NCBI GenBank assembly: GCA_000708835.1
Contig: DF236954.1
Span: 359,915 to 423,914, forward strand
From: Klebsormidium nitens
Taxonomy: Eukaryota > Streptophyta > Klebsormidiophyceae > Klebsormidiales > Klebsormidiaceae
DNA: 64,000 nt
Direction: 5' to 3'
Part shown: in pieces, positions 22,901 through 34,800 of the stretch
How positions within the stretch are numbered: position 1 is the first letter of the stretch
How the letters are laid out: every line of letters begins with the position of its first letter
Position numbers and translations under genes: made by a program
The notes under the pieces: model-generated
What the model was told of the DNA's origin: nothing
What the model saw: only the letters and a program-made list of their open reading frames with translations
Database searches by the model: none

Positions 22901-25199
22901 TCTCCAGCTCTTGCCAGGAACACCTTTAGGAACAGTGCGGCTCGTTCAGGGCACTCCCTTGCACCAATCTTCAACTTGCCCAGCTCCCAGCTGGGAAACA
23001 GACGCTATCAAAAACCTCAACACGACGAGAATCGAACGAGAACAAGAACACCCAAGATGCTACGCAGGGACAAGGAGAGTGTTGTGGCCCCTCACGGTTG
23101 ATCCCATTCAGTTCGGCGATCTTCCACAGGTCCGTCACGAGGCCCGACGTCGTGCTGTCCACCAGGAACGCCCGCCCCGCAACGTCAACGTACCCCGTCA
23201 CATTGTTCCTCCTGTTGACGGCAAGCCCGACTTCACCCCCGAGCAACCCCCCCGCAAACACCTGTGCCGTGAAGTTGTTCTGGCCCAGGTACCAGCTGAG
23301 AGCGTTGTCCGTGTGCTCGTAGGCAAAGTCCGCCGTCTTGTTCTTCAGCGCCGCAAGGACGTCGTTGACGTCAAGCACCTGCGGGAGGATGCCAAACCGA
23401 ATTTCAGCATTTTAATGTTAGGGCTTTGGGTTGAGTCACTGCAACCTCTGCACCAAGCACCCTGCCAGATTTACCAGCGTCTGGACTTGAGAACGAAGGA
23501 CTGCCAGAGATCAGTCAGAGTCGCTACCATGCATCTTCAGGGTGATGAATTTGCTGGTATGTCTTCAGTTTTCGGATCCTCAGGGGTACCTGGGGGCACT
23601 CTCTTCAACGTCGTGGAACTTCCTAGATTGAGCGCTCTTTACACCATTCATCCACTGTTGCTCTTCCTGAAAGATCTGTGGGCTGAGTAACACTAGCACC
23701 AGCTGTGGAAGCTGTCATATTGCATTGTTTCCATTCTGCGGTTTTCTCCTCTGGTGAAGAGGGGTATTGAACCAGGATAGAACCTGCACAGACCTGCCAG
23801 CCTTGTTTGCAGTATTGAAGCTATTTTCAAAGTCTCTAAGGCTCCTGCAGACCAGGCGTGTTTCCTCAGGTTCACGGCTCCTTCAGACCAGGGACAGACC
23901 TTAGGTCATCTCAACCGGTATGACGGACCTTCAGGTCATCTCAACCAGTTTGACCAGAACATTCGGAAGGTTCAGAGGTTTCTACAAGGCCTGGAACCAG
24001 ACTGGTAGATTTTCAGCATGAGCATGAGAAAGAGCAAATTCCTGACTATGCAGATTGGCTTAACAGAAAAACAGGAAATGCTTCTTTGGAATTCATGTTG
24101 GAATGCAGATGCAGCGTCCCCTCTCAGGGGCGCCCTTCTCCTTTCTTATAATCTGACACTGACCTTCTAGCGCCGTATCTGAGCTTTTTCTGAAGCCTAG
24201 AATCGTTCATAAGAACAGCGCCATGGCACTGAAAGAAGGTTCAGCACAACTTCTTGGTGAGCAATACTTCACAAGGCTGACAGTCTTACAGTTGTGAAGG
24301 GCACCTAAGGACACCACACATCAAACAATGCTTAAAAGGGAACTTCCTCTCAAGTAGATCCTACTTGTTCAATGTGACTTTTGCCAGAGAAAAGTTGGCA
24401 GGTAAGTATGCTCTTAGCATTATGGCATTGCATTGCAGGACCCTGTCCTGGCATTACTTTTACCGACACTTTAGACGAGGACCGAAAAGCAGCCAAGTTA
24501 AGGCGCACTCCCACACTGAAAGCGAATGTTGTCCAAGAAGCTCCTCTGCGAAGAAGGCAGGAATGGGGTGCGCCGCATTGCCAAAGATTAGTGCACTACA
24601 TCAGCAGCGCAATGCTGTTGCTTAGTGCACAGGGCTACCTCCAAGTTGTCATAAATGAGAGCGCCACATTGTCAATGAAAGGATGCTGACATTAGTGGAC
24701 TGCAAAGCTGTTGCACCACAGGTTTGTGTCATCACCATTGCAGCATTGCGGGAAGATGCAATGCAGAACACAGATCTGGAATCTGGAAAAGGAAGGAGGC
24801 TGCCAAGCGTGTCAGGAAACACCCAGATCTTCTTCCCCTTCCGATTCTGCGGGAGACTATTTGTACTCAATGTGATTGTGGTAGACTTCATCTCACTCTG
24901 AAGGCCACATTGCGTGAGTGACTCCTTTCTCTGCACCCCTGTTCCACAACCATCGGTCTTTGTTCAGAAGAATGGAACAAGCAGACCACAATAGCACTCA
25001 CATTGCGAGGGCAGGGCACGACGCCGAACTGCCTGAAGAAGCCCTGCCTGTCAGCGACGCCAAACTCAAGCGGGAGAGGGGCCGTTGTTGCATAGGTCAA
25101 AGTGCACGGCGGCAGTTGAGCGTTCCCTGGGACGGCGCCAAAGTAGATGGCCAATGCTGCCAGGAGCAATGCAGATGGGATCCAGGAGGGAGACGCCAT
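19903..25199 (-). CDS. Secreted solute-binding-protein-like protein (NMT1/SsuA-type fold), 392 aa, six exons
   Basis: Exons in transcript order: 25199-25002, 23378-23096, 22371-22160, 21671-21564, 20887-20732, 20124-19903; phases agree and the frame is open to a TAG. The third and fourth exon ends rest on weaker splice sites. Residues 1-27 are a signal peptide (SALLLAALAIYFGAVPGNA). The mature part follows the order of bacterial ABC-type solute-binding proteins: TLTYATTAPLPLEFGVADRQ with GFF, then DVLAALKNKTADFAYEHTDN, then GRAFLVDSTTSGL, and near the C-terminus FIQTNNVLNPAVA and FYDDQIYKAAYAL. About six N-glycosylation sequons (NKT, NFT, NVT, NVS, NLT, NAT) fit passage through the secretory pathway. 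The ligand is unknown. There is no transmembrane anchor after the signal peptide, so the product is probably extracellular or vacuolar. Family assignment is by motif order, not alignment. Confidence 0.65.
20651..20720. repeat. Two-copy 38-bp direct repeat carrying G-box/ABRE motifs, in an intron
   Basis: AGAGACCCTCTCT is followed by CACCTGCCACGTGTCACG in the first unit (from 20651) and by ATACCTGCCACGTGTCATG in the second (from 20689). The array lies just downstream of the donor at 20731 of the minus-strand gene. On that strand each unit contains ACACGTGGC, the consensus ABRE/G-box. Confidence 0.75.
23898..23957. repeat. Two-copy tandem repeat of about 29 bp, in an intron
   Basis: GACCTTAGGTCATCTCAACC followed by GGTATGAC is repeated as GACCTTCAGGTCATCTCAAC followed by CAGTTTGAC, within the first intron of the solute-binding-protein-like gene. 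No function is evident. Confidence 0.65.
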
Positions 25200-25540
25200 G
25201 ATGGCAGCCAGCTGGAGCTTGAGATGCTGAGGTCAAGGATTGCAGAAAGGTAAGATCTTGTGCGGAAGAGAGAAGACTTTCCCTGCTCCTCAGCTCGCTG
25301 AACTCGAACTACTAGTACCGGTATCTTGAGCCAGCCAAGGAACACCTGGTCCTGAATTCCTAAAGCAACTCGGCTCGACTCCGCTTAGATCTGCCGACTG
25401 CGGATCTGTTCATGAGTTCAGTGTCATTCCAAGTTCCAACCAGCAGACCAGCACCGAGTCTGCAGCAGCTACACCTGGCTAGGTACCTGGCTAGACCAGC
25501 ACTGGCAGACTGCAGTCCCGAAATCATCTCTCGAAATCAT

Positions 25541-25892
25541 GGCATGGTCACATCTACGCGTTTTGGAGTCCCGACGGTGAAATTTGGAGCTTTCTCGGTA
25601 CCAAGCTCTCGATTTTATCGATGTTCGGTACCGAGAAACACACCCGACCCTAAACGCTGGGACTCCGCAAAAGTTCGGTACCGAGGTTTCGGTAGCTAGA
25701 GCTTCCGAAAAGACCCGTCCGTAGACTGGTACTATGATTACTATCCCGGATATCACGGGAGCTTTCAATGTTCCCTCCTCGCTACCGAACTTCCAAAACT
25801 TGGTAGATGTGACCGGGAAGGCATTCTCGGTACCGTGAATTTGTTTGGCGCAATTCCCAAACTTTTTCCAAAGCTCAGATGTGACCATGCTA
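25541..25892. repeat. Imperfect foldback (inverted-repeat) element rich in GGTACC
   Basis: GGCATGGTCACATCT at about 25541 is matched by AGATGTGACCATGCT ending at about 25892, its reverse complement apart from the outermost base. Further inside, TTTGGAG, CGGTACC and GAGCTTT motifs recur in opposite orientation, with more divergence. The size of about 350 bp suits a MITE-like element; no target-site duplication was established. Confidence 0.45.
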
Positions 25893-27025
25893 TCAGCAAG
25901 ACTCGATGATCGATGATCAGGTGTACCGTGTACCAAGAGTAGGTACCTACTACCGTACTGACCGGTTGGAACCCGCCGGCTACATGGTCTCCCCAGGCCC
26001 AGACCCCGGGCGGCGGGAGGAGTATCCGACTGTCGGCTGATTACAGTCGGATTCGGATACCGGGGACTTGGAATCAGCGTTCGACACCGAGTGTCGATCT
26101 CGGTGGCTCCCAAGCGGACTGTTCCCCGGTCCTTCGGCTGGGATTTAGTTGAACCGGTCGGCTTGTCTCACGCCCAAAGGTCAAACCATAATCACGATCC
26201 ACTTGTCGTTCCTGTCCGCTTGTCGGCCGACGCCCCTCGGTTGAAGCGACCGAGTGGCAATTCCGTCGTGCCTGTTTGGACCGTGACGGCTCGTGTCAAA
26301 TACTGGTCGGATGACTGTACCGGATTCCTGATTCCAAGTCCGGTCAAGTCCGTATCGGCGCACGGAATCGAACCACTGAATCTCATTTCTTGGTTCCGAT
26401 AACCCGGTTTGTAACAAGTTACGCACTAACCTAAGGCTACATGAATGAATACTGACATCTGCTGTAGGAGAGTTACTAAACGTGGCACTTCTGCCAACAA
26501 AGTTACTGCCAACCAAGTTTCTGCAGAAGTCGATCCGAAACTTTTTACACAATATTATTATTGTGTCGAAAAGGTACAGCTTGGTCGAACGGAGCAGTAG
26601 ATTGCCAGGTTAACGGGAGCGGTACCAACCGTCGGGATTTTTGTGCAGCTCCATATCATGTCGTCAGCCCGGCAGGTTGAACTAGGATGTCGGGGGTCAA
26701 AGAAAGTCCACAACCGGTCTGGTTCAATCGAACTTTCACAAAATCCACAATTTTGTGCCAGCGTGTGTGTGTCATCTTTGTCGTCTCTAGAATCAAAACT
26801 CTTCTTATTTGCTCGTGACTCCTCAGACTTTGCTAGGGGGCTAATGCCGTCTCTTGTATAAGTCCTCCTTTTGCACCCCCCTTCCCATGGCTTCTGCAGG
26901 TCGGTGACGACGTAACACAGACCTTGAACAACATAAGCCGTTCGATTCCGATTTTGCCGACTATTTACTGTCGATGGTGCCCATAGGTACACAGACGAGT
27001 GGCATTATTATTTCCAATCAAAGCA

Positions 27026-27418
27026 TTAGGCTACGCGAAGTTGATATGGGGATTCCGGTCCACCCCCTTCGGGGGTGGGTCGGTCGGTCGGCACAAAACA
27101 ATAAATAAGATTTTGGCCCTTATTGGCAATATTTTGCTCATTTCTGAATAAGTGCTTCATAAATGCTGAATCCGGTATTGGAGGGGTGTTTTCGGCAGCA
27201 AATCAGTGGTTTGGTTACAACCGGGGATCAACTTCGCCAAAATGCTCAAAGTTCTCTCAGCACATCTTGGAATCTTGAAGCAATATGAGACAAATGGGAG
27301 TGCATAAGTGCTGTGTATCCGAGCAATTTTCAACTTATTTTATGTCACTTTTTCAAAAATCTCCAAAATCCCGGTCGGTCGCGGACCGGAATCCCCATAT
27401 CGACTTCGCGTAGCCTTA
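27026..27418. mobile_element. Non-autonomous MITE with 33-bp terminal inverted repeats and TTA target duplication
   Basis: The left terminus at 27029-27061 starts GGCTACGCGAAGTTGATATG; the right terminus at 27383-27415 is its reverse complement with one mismatch over 33 bp. TTA flanks the element on both sides (27026-27028 and 27416-27418). The interior of about 320 bp holds GGTCGG repeats near both ends and no transposase ORF. A 3-bp TTA duplication with long inverted repeats is typical of PIF/Harbinger-derived MITEs; the superfamily is inference. High terminus identity implies recent activity. Confidence 0.85.
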
Positions 27419-28391
27419 TTCCCTGCTTGAGCCCGGTTCTTAGAAATGTGAAAGCGACAAAAGTCGCACTTGCCAGGCTGTTTCGGAACGAACCCCCGTG
27501 CTGATGCGTGCTGATGCAAGCAGCAATGGCTGCCACAGCTGGGGGGAATGCTTGCAGCACGGCCCGACTCTGCCAATGCCATTTCAATTTGTGGTGCTAC
27601 TCCTCACTTTCGTCGTCGAGCTGTTAGATTTTCTGGTCGCGGCGGCGGCCGTCTTTATAGGAGCTTGATCTGCATTACCTACATGAGCTTGATGTTCTTG
27701 TAGTATGGTGCATCCTGGTAACTTCAGCAGGCGCCCGCAATTGCAGCAGCTGGGCTTTGCAGCTAGAATGAGATCAGTGCCTCTCGGAAATGGGGCTCCC
27801 AGAATTCAGATTGAGCCAGCCCTGTAATGCAGAAAGGGCTAGCTCAATTTCGATGGGCCGCGCGCTTGGCTTTTTCAACTTATGCTCCAGTATTTGTCGG
27901 TGGTGTCATCACTTTCTCTAGTCCAGATTCTGCGTGGGAAGTATGCCTGTCAAGAGATCAGGCTCTGGAATAGTGGTCTCCTTTGTGCAACTGTAGGGCC
28001 TTCTCGTGATAGGACCGTGTCTCGGGAAGCGCAACAGGCTCATCAGTCACGGTCACCAAGATAAAGCAGAGCTCACATGAAGGTCGGCGAAGGGTACATG
28101 TCTAGCTGACCGAGCTTAAACGTTTACGCCCTGAAGTACGGCGTTGTCATAATTGTAAATAGGAACCCGTGGCGCAGCCGTTCGTTTGTGGGCCTAGCAG
28201 GAGTGCAGGTCTTTGCAATAACAGCGGCCCTAACTCATCAATTCCACTGGTTTCAGCTGTAGAGCTCTGTGGACTCAGTTCCAGGGTTTAGGAGCGGGGT
28301 TTTGGACCTCAGTTTGTAGAAACAGGGTGTGCCGTTATAGGAACAGAGTTAGGCTCTTGGGTTTAAAAGGGAGCCTGCGCATCGTGCCCAA

Positions 28392-29000
28392 ATGGCACCC
28401 AACCTGGCCGGAATCCTGGGAGGTCTCTTCACCAAGGCCGGTGCATTGGCCCAGAGCTTTGCGCACTACCAGAAGAAGATGTGCGACGCCGCGCTGGCCG
28501 AGGAGCGTTTCGCCCTGCTCGAGGTTCGGTCGACCATGATCTCCTGCGAGAAAGCAAACGGGGGGATCCACTCCCAACCCTACCAGTGGCTGCACGAGAT
28601 CCTCCTCCCCCCCACGGACGCCGTCATGCACGACTATCTGCATTCGCCAGGACGGGGGGAGATCACAGAGGAAGCAAGGGCTCCCGAACCCCCAGGAATG
28701 TTCGATGACGACCCTGAAGTCGAGGGGCTCTTCTCTGAGATTGTGGAAGCGGAGCCGGGGTTTGAGAGCTCCATGCGGGAGCTCGACGCTGACATAAGGG
28801 CAGAGTATGATTGGCCTTTCAGCTTCCAAGATGCAGTTGTGAGGCTGGGCCAGATTGTGCTGCCGCTGTTGGAGGTGGGGAACCCGGGGAGCGGGACAGC
28901 AGGGGTGGATGCGGTTATCGGCGCAGACGTGATGCAGGAGAGGCGGAGCGGGCCTGGGGGCGCGCTCACGCCTGCGGAATCAAGTGTTAGGGTGAGCTAA
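28392..29000 (+). CDS. Hypothetical protein, 202 aa
   Basis: ORF from an ATG at 28392 to TAA at 29000, GC-rich in a less GC-rich setting, which favours real coding. The first 60 residues look helical (MAPNLAGILGGLFTKAGALA, then SFAHYQKKMCDAALAEERFA). An acidic, Pro-rich middle follows (residues about 90-135) and then another helix (FQDAVVRLGQIVLPLLEVG). The C-terminal 25 residues look disordered. A GTGAGC at 28992 could be a splice donor after Val-Arg, in which case the product would continue into an exon I could not find. A telobox-like motif lies about 100 bp upstream. Family unknown. Confidence 0.55.
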   Translation: MAPNLAGILGGLFTKAGALAQSFAHYQKKMCDAALAEERFALLEVRSTMISCEKANGGIHSQPYQWLHEILLPPTDAVMHDYLHSPGRGEITEEARAPEPPGMFDDDPEVEGLFSEIVEAEPGFESSMRELDADIRAEYDWPFSFQDAVVRLGQIVLPLLEVGNPGSGTAGVDAVIGADVMQERRSGPGGALTPAESSVRVS

Positions 29001-31803
29001 GCTAGCTTCCTTCCCGTCTGTTCCTTTTGAGCTCACATCACTTATGCTTGTTGTCCATGATTTGATGTTTTTCCTCTCACAGTCGATTCATGTAGCAGCC
29101 AGCTCTTTCGTGACCTTCTTGAATGTTTTTCCGCTCGCTTGGTCGCAGGCTGGGGTTTGTCTCTGCTTTCAGTATGTTGGGCCAGTCATGGAGCGTGAAG
29201 CAGCAGACTTCACCACTCTGAAGTCTTGCCTTGACAATTGATGAGATCCTGTAGTGTGGATTCAGCGGCTTTGAATGTTTGACGCTTTTAGAGAAGTTGA
29301 AAAGCTCTTGTTGCAGAACTGGGTCCTTTTGAGTCTTCTGACCATACTCTGACTTGGAAAATGGGTAGTAGTGGGGTCAGACCCTGGAATCTTGCTTGAA
29401 AGGAACGATTGGATTGTGGTTGGATTTTGCCACTGCTTCGTATCAACTAGTGTTCTACAAGGAAGCAATCTATGGAGCCTGGATGCCTTTCAGGTTCTCT
29501 TCAAGGTCCTTGCGTTTAGATTCACTCCAGTTGTCGTGTTCAAAGCAAGCGCAGTCCGGCAGTCTTCTGGTCAGAGTTGACCATGGTTTAATCAGGATTC
29601 CTGCTTAATGTGAATCAAAACACTTTGGTGAAAGTTAGAGCTCAAAAATACAACGTTGGACTGTAGCTGCCTCTGGTCAGGTTATCCTCGTTGCAGTGAT
29701 TTCTACCGCTCAGTCTCAACCTATGTCTTGAGTGGAACACCTCGTGCATGTGGTGTTAAACCTCCTCACAATGCTTCCTTCTATTCCTTGTGCAGGTGGT
29801 ACAAGATAGGATGCCTTGACACTGAAATGCGCAATCTGGCTCCAAGCAAGGCACCCCTTTCATTATCTCGAAACCATTACTGTAGAAAGTTGACCATTTC
29901 AGCAGCGCTAGCTGCATGAGTTGATCCTGTTTTTGTGGGTCCTTTGGCTGTAAATAGAGACGTGAATATACAGGCTAAGTCTTAATAAGCCTATACAAGC
30001 GCTGGCCTGGCATGATAAGTAAGCAAGCAAACGAGGTCACAAGCTTTTCAGCTGTTGTAAAGTTGGCAGCCCCTGTTAGTCCGCCTTTAGGTGTAGCTTC
30101 GAGCACAAGAATCTTGCGACTGATATAGGACATACAGTCTGGTTGAGTTCAGCCGTTTATCAGTGCTGAGCGTTGACTCACTACAGGACTCTTAACGGCA
30201 AGACCATATTTGCCGGCACTGCGGAACTTTTGCAAGGCGATCACAGAGCAGGCTTGCTTGGGCTGTCTATCAGGCTAGGCTGAAGCGTTTTCTTTGTGCA
30301 TCTGCGTAAGCCAAGAATTGATTCAGCGGGCCTTTCAGATCACCAACGAGATTGGTGTCTGCAAATCGCCCGGTCATTATTACACTCAGCTGCAGTCATC
30401 AGGCCCTTACTTGTTGCTCCCGCATGGTGAAGGTCGGATCATGAGTCGGTCGGACATGGCATCATGTTGTGATCGACTCGCTTCAAATCCGACGCTTCAA
30501 CTTGCTTGAAAAGTTGCAATATCATCATATATAAGGTTCCCATACAAGAATCGACTTCAACATTGGTATAGGCGCAATCGCCCCCAGTTAATGTTTAAAG
30601 TGTCCGAGAGATCCCTGGCACATCAGACATTGCGCTGTATGTGCCGATCGAATCAGAGCCGCATGTATAGCTTCAGCTACCTGATTTGAAGCAATGATGG
30701 ACCTAGCTTTCTGCATGCATGCATGCATGATTTTTATGGTTCAACTGCATTCAATCAAGTCATATTCCCTTCGCTGAGTTATGATTTGGCATTCGACGGT
30801 GCAATGCTTTTTGCGTACCCAGCTATGCGCTCAACTGCAAGAGCTTACTCGTTGCTTTATTAATGTCACTGAGAAGGTCATAGGATTCAAACAAGGACCG
30901 CAGCTTGGGGGTCGCATCATGACCGTCTCAACGTGGTGTAGGCCCCATGTATGTGCAACAACTCGCAAGCTAGAATTTCTGTATGGCGAAGCTACGTAAA
31001 CGAGCCTGGGTGATGACGTGGCATGCGACCAATTTGGTAAAGATCAAGTGTAGATATGCTTGTGCCGCCCTTGAATGTTTTCATCAGTTCAAATCTTCTT
31101 TTCCGAATTTGAACTCGGATTTCAGATGAGCTCACTAGTATAATCAGGCACGCCCGCTGTCAGCGTTTGATTGGTGACGTAACAGCTGAGCTTGGCACGC
31201 ATCCCCCAAGGATACTAGTGAACGTGACCTTAGACAGATCCACTGCGGGCGTTTCGCGATGCAAAAATGAAGCTGCAAGTGGCCTTTAACTAGAATCTGC
31301 GGGCGTTGTATTTGGCCACATGTAGGATATAAATCGATTGATCCCAAGCAGCACATGACGCTCCACCGTCATTTGTCCAGCGAACTCGATTGAGGTCAGT
31401 GCTTCGCCGCGCCACCCAGCTTAATTCACTCTTCTCGTCCTACATTATAAGCTACTCGCAATCAGTTCAATTACCACCTCAACGGATAGGCGGGACGCAA
31501 GCACCCGTATCTTACATATGAACCGACATGTGTACAGCAGTCCTACGTCGGTCGCTCAAATGCCTTTACACTCTAGCTCGGGCAATACACGCAGCCTGCA
31601 TGACTCCGCCGCCGTCTCGATTGTCGGCCATAAAACGCACACAAATGGCCGCCTTCTAGATTCCCCGCATGACTAACACCCAATCCTACCTATGATCCTA
31701 CGCACAACGCACTCCTATTCCAATTCTCAATCAATATATATCTTCAGGCCTAAGCAATAATCTTCAGTCCTACGCAAACGCCGACGGGAATCAAATTTGA
31801 CAT
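29001..31803. other. Intergenic, 2.8 kb
   Basis: No ORF here has coding features or good splice sites. It contains the GCAT microsatellite at 30712-30729 and is otherwise unremarkable. Unseen exons of the gene at 28392 could lie at its left end. Confidence 0.4.
30712..30729. repeat. GCAT tetranucleotide microsatellite
   Basis: Four and a half perfect TGCA/GCAT units in intergenic DNA. Confidence 0.9.
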
Positions 31804-34800
31804 TTACGCCAGCACAGCCACCACCACAATTACCAGGACAATCACGCCCAGAGCCACGGACCACCGGAAGGCTGACTTCTCCCAGAACCGCTTCTGCTTG
31901 CGCGCCGGCGCCGGCGCGGGCTGCAGTCTCACCGGCATAACCACCTGGTTGGGGATGATCTTGAGGGGTTTGAGGGGTTTAAGCGGCACCAGCGGCTCGA
32001 ACGCCGCGTCGGATCCGCGCATCGGGTGGTCGCCGCTGGGGGACGCCGGCTGCGACTCAGTGCTGCTGTCGCTGAGCTTGCGCGCGATGCGGAGGGTTTC
32101 GGGGCCGCCCCCGCCCGTGGCCGCCTCCAGGGAAACCATGGCGATCTCGCCTGGACAGGAGAGAGATGTGCGGTGAGCAATTAATGTCTAGTGGTGCAAG
32201 AGTGTCTGCATTCTGCACAAATGGACTTTCATTGCTTTCTGGCTCGTGGACTGTGACGGTTGTAGGAATCAGAAAGCTGACGTCTCTAACTTTCAGGTTT
32301 GAACGCCCGGTGCGGTCCTCATGCGTTGTGCTCCCTTTCTGCCCCTAAAGCAATTTTAAGGTCCTGCAAGACACTGCCGACTTAGGGGGTGGCGTCAAAG
32401 GTGTGTTCCAATTGATCCCACAACGTCTTTTCCGGTACGCGAAACGAACAGTCTGACAATCGTTTGATCCACGTGTCGTAAGTGCAATGATAGGTCGGAC
32501 ATCCCGAAGCTTTCTTTCAATATCCACCGCGGGCATATTTACCCCGTCACGTGCTTCGAAGTTTGTCTGAGCCTTGCTAATTTGTTGCTTGGCCGGTTAG
32601 GAGAGTTTTCGCAAACCTTCATCACATCGACGATCCTCTCTGAAAAGATGAGAATCCTGCTCCCACTGCCTCCAGATAATTGAAGAAGTAAGTCCTTCTA
32701 ATCCTTATCCTAGCCTTGAGATGGCAAGCAATCCTCTGGACATGCGAGCGACAACCGTCACCTTCATTGGGATACCGCGAGAGGACAAGCCGTTCTTTGC
32801 TGTCAATCGCTGGGATGCGGCGAATCCTGCCGGGTGACAAATTTGAAGAAGGTACCTAAAAATACCTAAAAAGCGTTCGCTGGGAAAAAAAGGTGGTACA
32901 CAAAGCTGAAGCCGCTCCAAGGCCTGGAAAACTAGTCAGACTCAACAGTTGCAGTAGCTGGGTAGAAAACCCGGACTTTCCCCACTTGACGCTTTGATTG
33001 GCTTCAGCGCCTTGCCTTTCGCCTCGATCTAAACCAGGCCTCGGAATCTCGTCGCAATCCATTCATCTGATGGAATAGAACGAAAGACTCATGGTCGACG
33101 CCTGTTACAACGTGGTTCGAATGTTTCTCGCTTCACGGATCTGTAAGTCGAAAGATAACAAAACGGATAAAGAACAGCAATATTAGTTTCCAGCTCGGAC
33201 GACATACCTGGAGTCGCCTTCCCCAGCCTAGTCCTCGAAACCGTCCCGCTCTCCTCGTCATCATTCAGCGCCGCCAGCCCCCGGTCCACCGGATGCGACC
33301 TCAGCCAGCGGCTCTTCTTCTCCGCGCTGGGCGTCCGTTCGCGTCCGTTTTCCTCCTCACCCTGCCCGTCCGAAACCCTCTTCAGCGTCAGGCTCCGCCG
33401 CGGCCGCTTCTCGCCGTCCTCCCCTGCCTGCGACCCCGCTCTCGAGAGACTGGTAACGCCCTTCTGTCCAGCCGCGCTTGGCGTTACGTTTTGGCTGCTG
33501 TAGGCGGAGTCTCTGCCGTTCCTAGTCGTGCTGAGAATGGGGCCAGAGAGAGACGGCCGTTTGGAGAGGGGACGAGAGCCCTGGCGGCTGATCTGGGTGT
33601 CGTCATAGCCGTTTGTGTAGTCTGCTTCGATGGTAACCACGGTTGCTTGGTCTGCTCCTTGTGAGCCGAAGAGGTGCTGCCAATCTCCTCGAGGAACAGC
33701 GGTACCTGGGGTAAGGCAACGCACATCGATTAGAAATCATGCGGGCGTTATCTTTAACTGCGTCTTCTAGCACAAGTATTAACTATGTTACTAGAATCTC
33801 CAGATTGGCAATGATGGTTGACAAGGTCTGTCCGCCTACGCACAGGGCTTGACAAGGTCTCCGTTTGCATGTCCGATACAATGTGAGGTAGAATAAGCGG
33901 ACTCCAGGAGGTCTCCTGCTTAAGCTCATGGTCGAAACTGATGATCCTGTCCTGTCACACCCCTCTTTGCATATTCATGCAAAAAATGAAGCTTCTCAGC
34001 CCTTTCAACAGAATCAGCCCTGACGATTGTTGGAGTTTTGATAAGCTTGTAAACTCAGCTCGTGATGAGAGGAGCTTGTACTTGAGCTCAGCAGGTCACT
34101 TCAGCGGATGTTGGAAGAAAAGCCCCTTTCCAAGACAAGAAGCTTCCTGACTCACCTCTCTGTTCCAGCTCACTGATGTCAACCAGCGCACTTTCAGCAG
34201 CCTTCTCGCTGATTGGCTCGCCTGCTTCCCTCGACATATCTCCAGTCAGGCGCTGCGACCCCATGGCAGAACCAGTGTACAGATCCCCTTTACTAGCGCG
34301 CCTGCTCTTTGGTTTCTGCTGGACCTCAAGCTCCGGGGAGTGGCTGATTGGCTCCATTTTCAAGCTCGACCCATCCCTCTGCAGGGGCCCTGAGTGGCTC
34401 ATGCGGCTTTGTGAGGTGATGCTCGGGTAGTCCTTGTCCCCAGGGAAGGCACTGTCAACGCTAGGCTGCCGAGAGGGCCCATACCTAGTTGCAGAGGACT
34501 TTCTGCTGAGAGGTACGTTTCCCAGAGGCCCTGACAAGCTCAGGCTTTCAGCAAGCATGGTGTTTGCGTAAGAATCTCCCTCCCTCCCTTCCCCCGACTC
34601 CATCCAGACCTGCTGCTTGGATGACCTCCTCGAGTGCTGCGCCCCCTCGCTATCCTGCCAGCCTTGATCGCTCACACTCACAGTCATGCTGGCAGAGATT
34701 GAATCGAGCTGAGCAGCGACGTCTGGGACTGTAAAAGATCGGAGCTGGTAATTCTCAAGTGAGGCAAAGCTACTGCTTGGCGAGTCTCTTGGCGTTTCAG

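Larger units (their letters stand above)
25200..28391. other. Repeat-rich intergenic region
   Basis: 3.2 kb with no supported gene. It holds a foldback-like element (25541-25892), many GGTACC or CGGTACCGA motifs between 25590 and 25850, and a MITE (27026-27418). Just before the next gene a telobox-like AGGGTTTAGG lies at about 28285. The long minus-strand ORF at 25469-26113 runs through the repeat and looks spurious. Confidence 0.5.

Noticed and set aside
22833-23690. 285-aa plus-strand ORF
   Set aside because: Lies antisense to a well-supported exon of the solute-binding-protein-like gene and shows no family features.
19903-25199. FAS1 (fasciclin) domain protein
   Set aside because: The H1/H2 boxes typical of FAS1 are absent; motif order fits a solute-binding fold better.
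25469-26113. 214-aa minus-strand ORF
   Set aside because: It runs through the foldback GGTACC region, has no recognisable domain and its composition follows the repeats.
26340-26400. tRNA-like T-arm (minus strand GGTTCGATTCC)
   Set aside because: No D-arm or anticodon arm at proper spacing and no matching acceptor stem.
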